64,000 nt of DNA from Erwinia pyri (lineage in GTDB: Bacteria; Pseudomonadota; Gammaproteobacteria; Enterobacterales; Enterobacteriaceae). The position numbers and the translations under genes are program-made. Location of the stretch: positions 3,162,001 through 3,226,000 of the forward strand of contig NZ_CP132353.1 in NCBI RefSeq assembly GCF_030758455.1, written 5' to 3'. Positions 7,270 through 18,901 of this stretch are shown piece by piece. Below the pieces are notes generated by a model. That model was not told the DNA's origin. It made no database searches and saw only the letters and a program-made list of their open reading frames with translations. The number at the start of each line of letters is the position of its first letter. Within the stretch, counting starts at the first letter, position 1.

Positions 7270-8073
7270 TTACAGCGCCGCCGCCCGTTTTGCAGCATTT
7301 TTCGCAGCATCGGTGTTTGGATAAAGTTTGGACACCTGCTGGTAAACGGCTTTGGCTTTCGCGGTATCGCCCTTCTCCTGCATGATCACCCCAACTTTAT
7401 ATAACGCGTCAGCGCTCTTAGGTGACTTCGGGTAGTTCTTGACCACGGTGGCGAAATAATACGCCGCGTCATCTTTCTTGCCTTTGTTGTAATTCAACTG
7501 TCCCAACCAGTAATTGGCGTTGGGCTGATAAGTGGAATCGGGGTATTTCTTCACAAAAGCCTGAAAAGCCGTGATGGCCTGCTCGTTCTGTTTCTTCTCC
7601 AGAACCAGCGCAACGGCTGCATTGTAATCCGTATTGGCATCACCGCTCTGTACAGGTGCCGCAGAAGCTCCTGACGCTGCGTTGTTACCCTCTGCGGCAT
7701 TATCCGCAGTTGCCCCCGCAGAAGCCGCTGCAGCAGCACCAGAGGCGCCCTGAGCGGCGGCACCGCTACTCAACGTATCGATCTGCTGATAAAGATTTTT
7801 CTGCCGCTCAGTGACCTGATTCAGCTGATACTGATTTTCCTGAATTTGTCCGCGGAGAGAGTCGATATCGCGCTGTGTGTCGGAGAGCTGTTGCTGAAGT
7901 TGCTGAAGAAGTTGCCCCTGAGCATTAGAAATACGCTCAAGAGTCGTGACGCGGTCTTCGACCGAGCCTGAGCCAACGTTACTGATTGACGCCTGGGCAT
8001 TAGCGGCCCAGGGGGCCGCTACGCCAACCAGTAACGACAGACTCAACAAGTGAAGTCTGAAGTTACTAATCAT
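7270..8073 (-). CDS. cpoB: Cell division coordinator CpoB (periplasmic TPR protein)
   Basis: Periplasmic TolA-binding protein that links Tol-Pal outer-membrane constriction to PBP1B peptidoglycan synthesis at the septum. The 267-residue precursor has a signal peptide ending about ANA (residues 24-26), a coiled-coil trimerisation segment rich in Q, N and L (~35-100), an Ala/Gly/Ser linker (~105-145) and C-terminal TPR repeats (NYWLGQLNYNKGKKDDAAYY and following). Length is close to E. coli CpoB (263). It is the last gene of the tol-pal operon, 9 bases after pal. Confidence 0.95.
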   Translation of the reverse strand: MISNFRLHLLSLSLLVGVAAPWAANAQASISNVGSGSVEDRVTTLERISNAQGQLLQQLQQQLSDTQRDIDSLRGQIQENQYQLNQVTERQKNLYQQIDTLSSGAAAQGASGAAAAASAGATADNAAEGNNAASGASAAPVQSGDANTDYNAAVALVLEKKQNEQAITAFQAFVKKYPDSTYQPNANYWLGQLNYNKGKKDDAAYYFATVVKNYPKSPKSADALYKVGVIMQEKGDTAKAKAVYQQVSKLYPNTDAAKNAAKRAAAL

Positions 8074-8082
8074 GTGATTCTC

Positions 8083-8604
8083 TTAGTATACCAGTACGGC
8101 ACGACGGTTTTTAGCGTACGCTGATTCGTCATGACCCAGTACAGCTGGCTTCTCTTTACCGTAAGAAACGATAGAGATCTGGTCAGCAGAAACACCTTTG
8201 CCCTGCAGGTACATTTTAACAGCAGAAGCACGACGTTCGCCCAGGGCGATGTTGTATTCTGGTGTACCGCGCTCATCCGCATGACCTTCTACGGTCACTT
8301 TGTATGATGGGTTGTTACGCAGGAAAGTTGCGTGAGCATCCAGCATCTGAGCAAACTCAGACTGGATGTCATATTTGTCCAGGCCGAAGTAAACGATGTT
8401 GTTTTTCTGCAGTTCCTGCATCTGCAGGCGAGCCTGCTCGTCAGATGACATGTTACCGCTGTTCATGCCCATGCTGCCGTTTGCAGAGCCGTCGCCCATA
8501 CCGCTAGTCTGGTCATTATTGTTATTTTTGTGTGAGCTACAAGCAGCCACTGCGATTACTGGCAGTGCCAGCATTAAGCCTTTCAGCACTTTGTTCAGTT
8601 GCAT
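8083..8604 (-). CDS. pal: Peptidoglycan-associated lipoprotein Pal
   Basis: Outer-membrane lipoprotein that binds peptidoglycan (meso-DAP) and TolB, bringing the envelope layers together during division. The 173-residue precursor has a lipobox ending AVAAC with the lipidated cysteine at residue 22, a disordered Asn/Ser/Gly/Met linker, and an OmpA-like domain ([20 protein letters not shown]). The start was set at MQLNKVLKG, which gives the E. coli length and a proper lipoprotein signal; an in-frame ATG nine codons upstream would disrupt it. AGGA lies about 10 bases before this ATG. Confidence 0.97.
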   Translation of the reverse strand: MQLNKVLKGLMLALPVIAVAACSSHKNNNNDQTSGMGDGSANGSMGMNSGNMSSDEQARLQMQELQKNNIVYFGLDKYDIQSEFAQMLDAHATFLRNNPSYKVTVEGHADERGTPEYNIALGERRASAVKMYLQGKGVSADQISIVSYGKEKPAVLGHDESAYAKNRRAVLVY

Positions 8605-8648
8605 TTCTACAATCCTATTATTGTTTGCCATACATATTTACACATGCA

Positions 8649-9941
8649 TCACAGATACGGCGACCAGGCAGGCGATTTTACCTGTCCATCAGTTGCCGGA
8701 AGACGCGCTTTGAACCGCCCATCAGTCGAAACCAACTGCAATATGGATCCCATCCCCTGAGTAGAGCTGTAGATTACCATGGTGCCGTTTGGCGCGAGGC
8801 TTGGCGTTTCATCCAGGAACGTGTCCGTTAATTGTTGAACGGCTCCCGTTTCCAGATCCTGTCTGGCGACGTGCTGAGCTCCGCCATTGGAGCTGATCAT
8901 CACCATTGATTTACCGTCAGAGCTGACATCAGCATCCTGATTCTGAGAACCTTCCCAGGTCAGGCGTTGTGGCGTACCGCCAGCAGCACTGATTTTATAG
9001 ATTTGTGGACGACCAGCCTGATCGGAGGTGTAGGCCAGGCTCTGGCTGTCCGGGAACCAGGTCGGTTCGGTACTGTTGTAACGGCCATCGGTCAGCTGAC
9101 GGATTTGACCAGAACCCAGGTCCATCACGTAGAGATTCAGGCTGCCTGTTTTCGATAAAGCGAAGGCCAGCTTGGTCCCGTCCGGTGAGAATGAAGGCGC
9201 ACCGTTGTGACGTGGGAAGGAAGCAACCTGCCTGATCGCGCCGTTTGCCAGCGTCTGAATAACCAGCGCCGATTTGCCGCTTTCAAAGGTCACATAAGCG
9301 AGCTTGCTGCCATCTTTAGACCAGGCCGGAGACATCAGCGGCTGTGGTGAACGGTGGATGGTATTCTGGTTGTAGCCATCATAGTCCGATACACGCAGTT
9401 CATATGGGAACTGGCCGCCGTTGGTCTGCACGACGTAGGCGATACGGGTGCGGAACGCGCCCTTAATGCCGGTCAGCTTCTCAAAGGCTTCGTCGCTGGC
9501 GGTATGACCCGCATAGCGCAACCACTGTTTGGTCACCTTGTACTGGTTCTGCGCCAGGATAGCACCCGGATTACCCGAGGTGTCTACCAGCTGGTAAGAA
9601 ACCAGATAGCTGCCATCGGCACCAGGCTGAACCTGACCCACAACCACCGCGTCGATACCTAACGCGGTCCATGCAGCAGGCTGCACTTCAGCGGCAGTAG
9701 TCGGCTGCTGCGGCAGACGGGAGCGATCCAGCGGGTTAAATTTACCGCTGTTGCGCAGATCCGCCGCAACGATACCGCCGATATCTTCAGGTGCGGCACC
9801 CGGACCATTCCATTTAAACGGCACGACCCCGATAGGACGCGCGGTGTTGACGCCCTGCGTAATTTCAATACGGACTTCTGCATGCGCCACGGCGACAAAC
9901 AGCAGTAAAAAACTTAGTGCTACACGAAATGCCTGCTTCAT
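8649..9941 (-). CDS. tolB: Tol-Pal system periplasmic beta-propeller protein TolB
   Basis: Periplasmic adaptor that binds Pal and TolA and is exploited by some colicins. The 430-residue precursor (same length as in E. coli) has a signal peptide of 21 residues ending VAHA, an N-terminal alpha/beta domain (~22-160) and a six-bladed propeller with repeated [18 protein letters not shown] and [13 protein letters not shown] motifs. The start [10 protein letters not shown] was chosen over an in-frame ATG eight codons upstream because it restores a standard signal peptide. It is separated from tolA by 121 bases that may hold an internal promoter. Confidence 0.97.
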   Translation of the reverse strand: MKQAFRVALSFLLLFVAVAHAEVRIEITQGVNTARPIGVVPFKWNGPGAAPEDIGGIVAADLRNSGKFNPLDRSRLPQQPTTAAEVQPAAWTALGIDAVVVGQVQPGADGSYLVSYQLVDTSGNPGAILAQNQYKVTKQWLRYAGHTASDEAFEKLTGIKGAFRTRIAYVVQTNGGQFPYELRVSDYDGYNQNTIHRSPQPLMSPAWSKDGSKLAYVTFESGKSALVIQTLANGAIRQVASFPRHNGAPSFSPDGTKLAFALSKTGSLNLYVMDLGSGQIRQLTDGRYNSTEPTWFPDSQSLAYTSDQAGRPQIYKISAAGGTPQRLTWEGSQNQDADVSSDGKSMVMISSNGGAQHVARQDLETGAVQQLTDTFLDETPSLAPNGTMVIYSSTQGMGSILQLVSTDGRFKARLPATDGQVKSPAWSPYL

Positions 9942-10062
9942 CTTTTCTCCCTTACCTGAACGCAATGTCCACGATAATTAGCAGTGTTCCAGCGAATCAA
10001 TAGTGCATTTATAGAGTATGGCAAGTTGACCTTAGTTCAACCTGCCGGATGTTACCGAATTC

Positions 10063-11322
10063 TTAAGGCTTGAATCCCAGCGTGACATCTTTAACCGCCT
10101 GATAAACATCAGCGCTGGGCGGTTTCGGGATCCGCGCCAAACGGGCTGCGTTTATCGCTGCCTGACAGAGTGCCGGATCGCCCCCTGCCGGAACAGCAGA
10201 GATTAACAAGCCATCGGGTGCCAGTTTGATGCGAACATCACAGGTTCTGCCCTTGAAAGTATCCGAATCATAAAACTTGCTCTCAATCGCGCCCCGCACC
10301 TGCCCCAGGTAGCTGTCAATTGCCGCCCCGGAAGCACCCGCTTTTTTCTGATTCCCCTGCCCTGCTGCGGCGCCACCGGCTTTGCCCTGCTTAGGCGCAT
10401 TTTTGCCCGAGCTGAGCCCACCCAGTAAATCGTCAACATCGCTGGTTTCTTTAGCAGCTTCTGCAGCGGCTTTTTTCCTGGCGTCGGCTGCGGCCTTCGC
10501 TTTGGCGGCGGCATCGGCTTTCGCTTTTGCTGCAGCATCTGCTTTGGCTTTCGCTGCTTCAGCCGCTTTCTCTTTCGCTTCCTTCGCTGCGGTCTCTTTC
10601 GCTTCCTCAGCGGCTTTCGCCTCTTCGGCAGCCTTGGCCTTCGCCTCTGCTGTGGCTTTCGCCTTCGCGTCTGCGGCAGCTTTTACCTTTGCCGCCTCGG
10701 CAGCAGCCTGCTTCGCTTCAGAGTCAGCCTGCTTTTTCGCTTCCGCAGCGACTTTTTTCGCCTCTGCTTCCGCTTTTTTCTGGGCATCCGCCGCGGCCTG
10801 TTTCGCTTCAGCTTCCGCTTTCTTCTGCGCTTCTGCCGCAGATTTCGCCTGAGCATCCGCCTCAGCTTTGGCATCGGCTTTCGCTTTGGCAGCCGCCGCT
10901 TCAGCCTGTTTCTGTTCCTGTTGAGCCTGCTTCGCCGCTTCCTGCGCTTTTTTCTGCTCGGCGGCCTGCTGCTTCGCATCCTGCTGCGCCTGCAGACGCT
11001 CTTTCTCTATCTCTTTCAGACGCTGCTGCTCGGCGGCCTGCTTCTGCTGAAGCTCTTCGGCCTGCTGCTGAGCCTGCTTTTTACGCTGCTGCTCGGCGCG
11101 TTTGCTGTCGCTCTGCTGGTTCTGCTGCCGATTGTATTGATCAACGATCGCGCCAGGATCGACCATGACGGCATCGATATCGCCACCGCCACCGCCGCTG
11201 CTGGCGTCGATGTGTTCGTCAAACGAGCTCCAGATCAGTAACCCAATCAAGATGATATGCAGGATCACTGAAAAGATGATGGCGCGTTTTAACTTATCGT
11301 CTTGCTCGGTTGCCTTCGACAC
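10063..11322 (-). CDS. tolA: Cell envelope integrity protein TolA
   Basis: Inner-membrane protein that spans the periplasm and transmits proton-motive energy from TolQR to TolB-Pal. The 419-residue protein has one membrane helix (~13-33) containing S18 and H22 of the TolQ/R-contacting face, then a very long Ala/Lys/Gln/Glu helix (~45-310), then a globular domain III (~325-419) with C-DVRIKLAPDGLL and ALCQAA. Length is close to E. coli (421). The low-complexity helix creates long open frames on the opposite strand that are not genes. Confidence 0.97.
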   Translation of the reverse strand: MSKATEQDDKLKRAIIFSVILHIILIGLLIWSSFDEHIDASSGGGGGDIDAVMVDPGAIVDQYNRQQNQQSDSKRAEQQRKKQAQQQAEELQQKQAAEQQRLKEIEKERLQAQQDAKQQAAEQKKAQEAAKQAQQEQKQAEAAAAKAKADAKAEADAQAKSAAEAQKKAEAEAKQAAADAQKKAEAEAKKVAAEAKKQADSEAKQAAAEAAKVKAAADAKAKATAEAKAKAAEEAKAAEEAKETAAKEAKEKAAEAAKAKADAAAKAKADAAAKAKAAADARKKAAAEAAKETSDVDDLLGGLSSGKNAPKQGKAGGAAAGQGNQKKAGASGAAIDSYLGQVRGAIESKFYDSDTFKGRTCDVRIKLAPDGLLISAVPAGGDPALCQAAINAARLARIPKPPSADVYQAVKDVTLGFKP

Positions 11323-11351
11323 TCTCGGTTCCCAAAAACGGTTCGAATGAA

Positions 11352-11783
11352 TTAAATCGGCTGCGTCATTAATCCAACAGACTTAACGCCTGCCTGATGC
11401 AGCAAGTTCAGCGCCTTGATGATCTCATCGTAAGGCACCTCTTTAGCCCCGCCGATCAGGAACACGGTCTTCGGATTCGCCTGAATACGGCGCTGAGCTT
11501 CGGCCACTACCTGTTCAGGCGGCAGCTGCTCCATCCGGTCGTGATCGACCACCAGGCTGTACTGCCCAACGCCCACCACTTCTACAATCACAGGCGGATT
11601 ATCGTCGCTGGAGACAGTTTTTGAATCTGTTGCATCCGGCAGATCTACTTCCACGCTCTGAGTGATGATCGGTGCGGTTGCCATAAAAATCAGCAGCAGC
11701 ACCAGCAGCACGTCAAGCAGGGGAACGATGTTGATCTCGGACTTCATGTCACGGCGTCCGCCGCGACCACGCCTTCTGGCCAT
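11352..11783 (-). CDS. tolR: Tol-Pal proton channel subunit TolR
   Basis: ExbD-family inner-membrane protein that forms the proton-driven motor with TolQ. The 143-residue protein has an Arg-rich cytoplasmic tip, one membrane helix with the essential aspartate at D24 (PLLDVLLVLLLIF), and a periplasmic domain ending MTQPI. It lies 15 bases downstream of tolQ. Confidence 0.97.
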   Translation of the reverse strand: MARRRGRGGRRDMKSEINIVPLLDVLLVLLLIFMATAPIITQSVEVDLPDATDSKTVSSDDNPPVIVEVVGVGQYSLVVDHDRMEQLPPEQVVAEAQRRIQANPKTVFLIGGAKEVPYDEIIKALNLLHQAGVKSVGLMTQPI

Positions 11784-11798
11784 GCGTAACCTCAGCTC

Positions 11799-12886
<1,088 letters not shown>

Positions 12887-13102
12887 TCTACATCCCGGTA
12901 ATGCTTTTTAAACGTTGCTACTATACGCAAGAGCATACGCCTTTGGAATGGATTGCCAGAGGGGAAAGAAAATAATTATCTTTTGGAAACAAACCAGCGA
13001 GATTAAGGATAATTCTTAGACGTTTATTGACAAAAACCCACGCAAAAACAGGTTTCTGTTGGTATTAAAGCGCAGGCGGAGAAGGCCTCCACCTGCTGCG
13101 CG

Positions 13103-13390
13103 TCATAAAAAGAAGAAGAACAGCCCGGCAATAAGTACACACCAGGCCGGAAGCGGCGAGAAAAACGTTTGCCAGAGCAGGCGCCGGGGGCGAAAGCCCA
13201 CACCGTGGATCACCCCGGTACAGACCGCCCACATCATCAGTAAACCCTGCCAGATCGCCAGCGAACTGCTGTTCGCAGCAAACCGTGTCGGATCCCAGAA
13301 CATACATCCCGCCAGCAGTAGTGCCATCAGCAGGGAGAGAGCCCGCAACGGGCTCTTATCCATCCACTGGTAGAGGCGCCCCTCCCCCAT
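13103..13390 (-). CDS. ybgE: Cyd operon membrane protein YbgE
   Basis: Small inner-membrane protein of 95 residues with three hydrophobic segments, found only with cytochrome bd genes; its role is not established. The motif MFWDPTRFA and the stretch VCTGVIHGVGFRP are shared with E. coli YbgE (97 aa). The ATG overlaps the stop codon of cydX (TAATG), so it is translationally coupled to the oxidase operon. Confidence 0.9.
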   Translation of the reverse strand: MGEGRLYQWMDKSPLRALSLLMALLLAGCMFWDPTRFAANSSSLAIWQGLLMMWAVCTGVIHGVGFRPRRLLWQTFFSPLPAWCVLIAGLFFFFL

Positions 13391-13494
13391 TACGGTTTTC
13401 CTTCGTTCTCTTCGATATGTTCAAGGGCCAGCGCGGTGATCACGCCAAATGCACAGGCCAGTAACGTGCCGAGGATCCAGGCAAAATACCACAT
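13390..13494 (-). CDS. cydX: Cytochrome bd-I accessory subunit CydX
   Basis: A 34-residue single-helix membrane protein beginning MWYFAWILGTLLACAFGV and ending with a charged tail rich in E, N and K. It is a true subunit that stabilises the haem b558/b595 site of cytochrome bd in E. coli. It lies 15 bases after cydB and its stop overlaps the ybgE start. It is easily missed because of its size, but the N-terminal sequence is characteristic. Confidence 0.93.
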   Translation of the reverse strand: MWYFAWILGTLLACAFGVITALALEHIEENEGKP

Positions 13495-13509
13495 TGTTCA
13501 GCTCCTCAA

Positions 13510-14649
13510 TTAATAGAGAGAATGGGTGTTGGTTTCAATCTGCTCTCTGGTCAGGCGACCGAACATCTTGTAGTAACACCAGGTTGTGTAAGCCAGAATA
13601 AGCGGCACAAAAACGATCGCCGCCACGGTCATGATTTTCAGCGTCAGCAGGCTGGAGGTGCTGTCCCACATCGTCAGGCTGGCGGCTGGCACCGTACTGG
13701 ATGGCATAATAAACGGGAACATCGCCACGCCAGCGGTCAGGATCACGCAGGCCAGCGTCAGTGATGAGAAGAGAAACGCCCATGCCCCCTTTTCCAGCCG
13801 CGAACAGAGAATGGTCAGCAGAGGCAATACCACGCCCAGCGCCGGAATAGCCCACAGAACCGGATTCTGGTTGAAGTTAACCAGCCAGGCGCCCGCTTCG
13901 CGCGTTACCTCTTTGCCCAATGGGTTAGAGGCCGCATTATGATCCAGTACGGTATTCACAACGTAACCGTCAATACCGTTCACCACCCAGATACCCGCCA
14001 GCACGAAGCAGACCAGCATCACCAGTGCGGAGATCTGCGCCGCCGTGCGGGAACGGACATGAAGTTCGCCCACCGTACGCATCTGCAGATAAGTCGCGCC
14101 CTGCGTCAGGATCATGGTCAGGCTGACAATACCCGCCAGCAGCGCAAACGGATTCAGCAGCTGGAAGAAGTTACCGGTATAGAACAGGCGCAGATACTCA
14201 TCCATATGGAACGGTACGCCCTGCAGCAGGTTGCCAAACGCCACGCCGATAACCAGCGGCGGCACAAAGCTGCCGATGAAGATCGCCCAGTCCCACGTCC
14301 CGCGCCAGCGCACATCTTCAATTTTTGAGCGGTAATCGAAGCCGATGGGGCGGAAGAAGAGTGAAGCCAGCACCAGGATCATCGCCACATAGAAGCCGGA
14401 GAAGGCGGCGGCATATACCGTAGGCCAAGCGGCAAACAGCGCGCCACCTGCGGTGATTAGCCAGACCTGGTTACCGTCCCAGTGCGGCGCAATACTGTTA
14501 ATCATGATGCGGCGGTCGGTATCTGTCCGCCCCAGGATGCGGCTTAGCATCCCTACGCCCATATCAAAACCGTCCGCCACGGCAAAGCCGATTAGCAGCA
14601 CGCCAATCAAAACCCACCAGACAAAACGCAACAGTTCATAAGTGATCAT
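13510..14649 (-). CDS. cydB: Cytochrome bd-I ubiquinol oxidase subunit II
   Basis: Membrane subunit of the high-affinity terminal oxidase that reduces O2 to water with quinol as donor. The 379 residues (same as E. coli) form about nine helices, starting [19 protein letters not shown] and containing FDMGVG and the conserved [10 protein letters not shown]. The ATG overlaps the cydA stop by 4 bases. Confidence 0.97.
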   Translation of the reverse strand: MITYELLRFVWWVLIGVLLIGFAVADGFDMGVGMLSRILGRTDTDRRIMINSIAPHWDGNQVWLITAGGALFAAWPTVYAAAFSGFYVAMILVLASLFFRPIGFDYRSKIEDVRWRGTWDWAIFIGSFVPPLVIGVAFGNLLQGVPFHMDEYLRLFYTGNFFQLLNPFALLAGIVSLTMILTQGATYLQMRTVGELHVRSRTAAQISALVMLVCFVLAGIWVVNGIDGYVVNTVLDHNAASNPLGKEVTREAGAWLVNFNQNPVLWAIPALGVVLPLLTILCSRLEKGAWAFLFSSLTLACVILTAGVAMFPFIMPSSTVPAASLTMWDSTSSLLTLKIMTVAAIVFVPLILAYTTWCYYKMFGRLTREQIETNTHSLY

Positions 14650-16223
14650 GAAAGGACTCCTCTCTGCACGTTATGGGCGGCAGATTGTTCATAGTGGTAA
14701 CGGCCGGTTTTCAGGCTGCTTGGCCCCAGGCGCGCAAATTTGAACATCAGATACATCTCGGCGACCAGGAACAGCGTGTAGAGCCCGCAAATCAGAATCA
14801 TCGAAAACAGCACATCGCCCGGCGTCAGCGTGGAGTTCGCCACCGCCGTCGGCAACACTTCCCCAATCGCCCAGGGCTGGCGACCGTACTCCGCGACAAA
14901 CCAGCCCGATTCAATGGCAATCCACGGCAGAGGAATGCCATACAGGGCGCACTTGAGCAGGAAAGTACTTTTTCCGATGCGGTTACGGATAACGGTCCAG
15001 AAGGAGCAGCCGATAATCAGCAGCATCAGCACCCCGGCGCCCACCATGATGCGGAAGGAGAAATAGAGCGGCGCCACGCGTGGAATCGAGTCTCTGGTAG
15101 CCTGTTTGATCTGTGCTTCGCTGGCATCGGCAACGTTTGGCGTATAGCGCTTCAGCAGCAGCCCATAACCGAGATCTTTTTTCACCTCGTTGAATTCACT
15201 ACGTAAGGCAGGATCTTGATTACCGGCACGCAGCTGCTCCAGCAGGCTGTACGCTTTCATCCCGTTACGGATACGCACTTCATGCTGGCCCATCAGCTCT
15301 TTCAGGCCTGTGACCTGCTTGTCCACCGATCGGGTGGCAATCAGCCCCAGCGCCCAGGGGATCTGGATCGCGTAGTTATTTTGCTGCGCTTCCTGGTCCG
15401 GAAGACCAAACAGCGTAAAGGCTGCCGGTGCCGGCTGGGTTTCCCATTCGGCTTCAATCGCTGCCAGCTTGGTTTTCTGTACGTCACCAATCTCATAACC
15501 GGACTCATCGCCCAGCACGATAACGGAGAGGATGGCCGCCATGCCGAAGCTGGCCGCAATGGCAAAAGAGCGTTTGGCAAACGCCATATCACGCCCGCGC
15601 AGCAGGTAGTAAGAGCTGATACCCAGGATAAACATCGCGCCGCAGGTATACCCCGCCGCCACGGTGTGGACGAACTTCACCTGAGCCACAGGGTTCAGCA
15701 CCAGCTCAGAGAAGCTGACCATTTCCATGCGCATGGTTTCGAAGTTGAATTCCGAGGCGACCGGATTCTGCATCCAGCCATTGGCCACCAGGATCCAGAG
15801 CGCAGAGAGGTTAGATCCCAGCGCCACCAGCCAGGTTACCGCCATATGCTGCACCTTGCCCAGGCGATCCCAGCCAAAGAAGAACAGGCCAACGAAGGTC
15901 GACTCGAGGAAGAACGCCATCAGGCCTTCGATGGCGAGCGGCGCGCCAAAGATATCCCCGACGTAGTGTGAGTAATAAGACCAGTTTGTTCCGAACTGGA
16001 ACTCCATGGTCAGCCCGGTGGCCACGCCCAGCGCGAAGTTAATTCCAAATAACTTGCCCCAGAATTTGGTCATATCCTTATAAATTTGCTTTCCTGAAAG
16101 CACATAGACCGTTTCCATGATCGCCAGTAAAAACGCCAGACCCAGCGTTAGCGGGACAAACAGGAAATGGTACATAGCCGTCAGAGCAAACTGCAGGCGC
16201 GACAGTTCGACAATATCCAACAT
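14646..16223 (-). CDS. cydA: Cytochrome bd-I ubiquinol oxidase subunit I
   Basis: Haem-carrying subunit (b558, b595 and d) of cytochrome bd. The 525-residue protein starts [19 protein letters not shown], with haem ligand H19 visible, and has the quinol-binding Q-loop after about residue 250 with the long enterobacterial insert, and GRQPW near residue 450. An ATG twelve codons upstream is in frame but gives an unconserved leader, so this start is preferred. Length is close to E. coli (522). The operon is cydA-cydB-cydX-ybgE. Confidence 0.97.
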   Translation of the reverse strand: MLDIVELSRLQFALTAMYHFLFVPLTLGLAFLLAIMETVYVLSGKQIYKDMTKFWGKLFGINFALGVATGLTMEFQFGTNWSYYSHYVGDIFGAPLAIEGLMAFFLESTFVGLFFFGWDRLGKVQHMAVTWLVALGSNLSALWILVANGWMQNPVASEFNFETMRMEMVSFSELVLNPVAQVKFVHTVAAGYTCGAMFILGISSYYLLRGRDMAFAKRSFAIAASFGMAAILSVIVLGDESGYEIGDVQKTKLAAIEAEWETQPAPAAFTLFGLPDQEAQQNNYAIQIPWALGLIATRSVDKQVTGLKELMGQHEVRIRNGMKAYSLLEQLRAGNQDPALRSEFNEVKKDLGYGLLLKRYTPNVADASEAQIKQATRDSIPRVAPLYFSFRIMVGAGVLMLLIIGCSFWTVIRNRIGKSTFLLKCALYGIPLPWIAIESGWFVAEYGRQPWAIGEVLPTAVANSTLTPGDVLFSMILICGLYTLFLVAEMYLMFKFARLGPSSLKTGRYHYEQSAAHNVQRGVLS

Positions 16224-16704
16224 TTTGACTCCTTGCTCCTCACTTGAGGGGGATGACACAGTAAGAGCGGCCCTGAGCCGGGAACGGGACTCTGTTTTTT
16301 TTATGAATGCTGTTCGCGGCAGCGCTAAATAAGCGACCAGTAAGATCGAATAAAGCGCTAATATTTAACAATTACGTTAAATAAGGTCGACAAGTGGAAA
16401 TACTCAACACCCGCGTCTTATCATCCTGATAAAGAACACCTTATGTAGCTGCATCCTTTTTTTGCTACGCAGATCAAATTTGTTCAAAACAGGGGTGAGA
16501 CGGCAGTATTGATGCAGCACAATTTAATCGAAAAACGCTTTTTATAGCCAGTGATAACAATTGATATATCTCGTAGTTTCTTGATCTGAATTAAAGCTTC
16601 GCAGGGTCGCAATATGCTAGAGGGGCTTATTTGTTAATGCGTTGTATTAATTTATGGCGGGAATGAAATATAAAAATAATATCAGATGTTGATTTTTAAC
16701 CGAC
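16224..16704 (-). promoter_or_regulatory. cydA upstream regulatory region
   Basis: About 480 AT-rich bases with no gene lie between cydA and the sucD terminator. An exact inverted repeat, ATTTAAC-N6-GTTAAAT (16363-16369 with 16376-16382), lies about 140 bases upstream of the cydA start, and several TTAA/GTTAA-rich tracts resemble ArcA-type sites. In E. coli cydA is activated by ArcA and repressed by FNR from a similarly long leader. Individual sites cannot be assigned with certainty. Confidence 0.5.
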
Positions 16705-16756
16705 AAAAAAAAGGCCACCCGTCGGTGGCCAGTATGCTCTGTTGTCAGCAGCAGAT
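16705..16756 (-). ncRNA. sucD terminator and candidate SdhX-type 3'-UTR small RNA
   Basis: Downstream of the sucD stop, GGCCACC pairs with GGTGGCC around a 4-base loop (16713-16730), followed on the minus strand by eight T: a strong Rho-independent terminator. In E. coli the 3' end of the sdh-suc transcript is processed into the Hfq-bound small RNA SdhX (RybD) at this same position. The short unpaired stretch before the hairpin could serve as its seed. The terminator is firm (about 0.95); the small RNA is inferred from position. Confidence 0.6.
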
Positions 16757-17629
16757 TTACTGTGGCAGAACAGCCTTCACGGCCTCGCCAATATCAGCCA
16801 GGCTGCGAACGGTTTTCACGCCAGCCGCTTCCAGCGCCGCAAATTTGTCATCTGCCGTGCCTTTGCCGCCTGCGATGATAGCGCCTGCGTGACCCATACG
16901 CTTGCCTTTCGGCGCGGTCACACCGGCAATATAGCCTACTACCGGCTTGGTGACATGCTCTTTGATAAAGGCCGCAGCCTCTTCTTCCGCACTGCCACCG
17001 ATCTCACCGATCATCACGATCGCTTCGGTCTGCGGATCGTCCTGGAACAGCTTCAGGATATCGATAAAGTTAGAACCCGGGATCGGGTCACCGCCAATAC
17101 CTACGCAGGTAGACTGGCCGTAACCGATATCGGTAGTCTGCTTAACGGCTTCATAGGTCAGGGTACCGGAACGGGAAACGATACCGATACGGCCAGGCTG
17201 ATGAATGTGGCCAGGCATGATGCCGATTTTGCACTCGCCTGGGGTAATCACACCCGGGCAGTTCGGACCAATCATACGTACGCCAGCTTCATCCAGCTTC
17301 ACCTTCACGGTCAGCATATCCAGGGTCGGGATGCCTTCGGTGATGGTGATGATCAGTTTGATACCCGCTTCGATAGCTTCCAGAATGCCATCTTTGCAGA
17401 ACGGTGCAGGAACGTAGATAACCGAAGCAGTAGCGCCGGTAGCTTCTACTGCTTCACGCACGGTATTGAACACTGGCAGACCCAGGTGCTCGGTGCCGCC
17501 TTTGCCCGGGGTTACACCGCCAACCAGCTGCGTACCATAGGCCAGCGCCTGCTCAGAGTGGAAAGTCCCCTGGCCACCGGTGAAGCCCTGGCAGATTACT
17601 TTGGTGTTCTTATCAATCAAAATGGACAT
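16757..17629 (-). CDS. sucD: Succinyl-CoA synthetase alpha subunit
   Basis: Converts succinyl-CoA to succinate with substrate-level phosphorylation in the TCA cycle, with SucC. The 290 residues contain the CoA-binding Rossmann domain ([13 protein letters not shown]) and the phosphorylated active-site histidine H247 in [11 protein letters not shown]. It overlaps the sucC stop by one base and ends the sdhCDAB-sucABCD transcript. Confidence 0.98.
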   Translation of the reverse strand: MSILIDKNTKVICQGFTGGQGTFHSEQALAYGTQLVGGVTPGKGGTEHLGLPVFNTVREAVEATGATASVIYVPAPFCKDGILEAIEAGIKLIITITEGIPTLDMLTVKVKLDEAGVRMIGPNCPGVITPGECKIGIMPGHIHQPGRIGIVSRSGTLTYEAVKQTTDIGYGQSTCVGIGGDPIPGSNFIDILKLFQDDPQTEAIVMIGEIGGSAEEEAAAFIKEHVTKPVVGYIAGVTAPKGKRMGHAGAIIAGGKGTADDKFAALEAAGVKTVRSLADIGEAVKAVLPQ

Positions 17630-18795
17630 TATTTCCCCTCCGCTGCAGCAACAACACGCTGCGCCGCGTCACTCAGACTGGTTGCTGCAATGATATTTAA
17701 TCCGCTGTCGGCCAGTTTCTGGGCGCCCAGCTCGGCGTTGTTTCCTTCCAAACGCACCACAACCGGTACGTTAACACCCACTTCTGCTACCGCGCCGATG
17801 ATGCCATCCGCAATCAGGTCGCAGCGTACGATGCCGCCGAAGATGTTCACAAATACCGCTTTCACCGCGTCGTCAGACAGGATGATTTTGAAAGCTTCGG
17901 TCACGCGCTCTTTGGTTGCGCCGCCGCCAACGTCCAGGAAGTTAGCTGGCTGGCCGCCGCTCAGCTTCACGATGTCCATGGTGCCCATCGCCAGACCTGC
18001 GCCGTTAACCATACAACCGATGTTGCCTTCCAGCGCCACGTAGTTGAGTTCCCACTGCGCAGCATGCGCTTCACGGGAGTCTTCCTGGCTTGGATCGCGC
18101 ATTTCACGCAGCTCTGGCTGGCGGAACAGGGCATTGCCATCGGCACCCAGTTTGCCATCCAGGCAGATCAGATCGCCCTGAGTCGTGATCACCAGCGGGT
18201 TGATCTCGACCAGCGCCAGATCGCGCTCCAGGAACAGATTCGCCAGACCCATAAAGATCTTGGTGAACTGGCCAACCTGCTTACCGGTCAGACCCAGTTT
18301 GAACGCCAGCTCACGGCCCTGATAAGGCTGAGGACCGGTCAGCGGATCCAGCGCCATTTTGTGGATCAGATGCGGGGTCTCTTCCGCAACTTTTTCAATT
18401 TCCACGCCGCCTTCAGTTGAAGCCATGAAGACAACGCGACGGGATGCGCGGTCAACCACAGCACCCAGGTAGAGTTCTTTATCGATATCGGTCGCAGCTT
18501 CAACCAGAATCTGGTTGACCGGCTGGCCGTGCGCATCAGTCTGATAGGTGGTCAGGCGTTTGCCCAGCCAGTGTTCGGCGAAAGCACGGATCTCTTCCTT
18601 GCTCTTCACCACTTTCACACCGCCCGCTTTGCCGCGGCCTCCGGCATGAACCTGACATTTCACTACCCACGGACCGGCGCCAATCTTCGAGGCGGCTTCT
18701 TCAGCTTCACGTGGTGTGGTGCAGGCATAACCGGTGGGTGCCGGTAAACCATACCGTGCAAACAGCTGTTTTGCCTGATATTCGTGTAAGTTCAT
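17629..18795 (-). CDS. sucC: Succinyl-CoA synthetase beta subunit
   Basis: ATP-grasp subunit that binds the nucleotide and succinate. The 388 residues (same as E. coli) start [18 protein letters not shown], with the glycine-rich motif [10 protein letters not shown] near residue 53 and [10 protein letters not shown] near residue 321. It forms an alpha2-beta2 complex with SucD, encoded directly after it. Confidence 0.98.
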   Translation of the reverse strand: MNLHEYQAKQLFARYGLPAPTGYACTTPREAEEAASKIGAGPWVVKCQVHAGGRGKAGGVKVVKSKEEIRAFAEHWLGKRLTTYQTDAHGQPVNQILVEAATDIDKELYLGAVVDRASRRVVFMASTEGGVEIEKVAEETPHLIHKMALDPLTGPQPYQGRELAFKLGLTGKQVGQFTKIFMGLANLFLERDLALVEINPLVITTQGDLICLDGKLGADGNALFRQPELREMRDPSQEDSREAHAAQWELNYVALEGNIGCMVNGAGLAMGTMDIVKLSGGQPANFLDVGGGATKERVTEAFKIILSDDAVKAVFVNIFGGIVRCDLIADGIIGAVAEVGVNVPVVVRLEGNNAELGAQKLADSGLNIIAATSLSDAAQRVVAAAEGK

Positions 18796-18864
18796 GATGT
18801 TCTATCCATTCAGGTCGGAAAAATCCTGGCCGAATCTGGCAGCTGCCAGCGTGTCGGCCATACA

Positions 18865-18897
18865 GTAGGTTGGGTGCAGCCGGAGCCGCACCCGACA
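18865..18897. repeat. REP-like hairpin between sucB and sucC
   Basis: GTTGGGTGC at 18869-18877 pairs with GCACCCGAC at 18888-18896, with one G-T pair, preceded by GTA and with no T-run. The form resembles enterobacterial REP units (GTAGG-stem-loop). In the 106-base sucB-sucC gap it would stabilise the upstream mRNA or tune relative expression. Only one copy is seen in this window. Confidence 0.55.
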
Positions 18898-18901
18898 GGA
18901 A

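Noticed and set aside
10382..11241. Long open frames opposite tolA rich in Ala, Ser and Leu
   Set aside because: They are mirror images of the Ala/Lys repeat helix of TolA, with no start context and no family resemblance.
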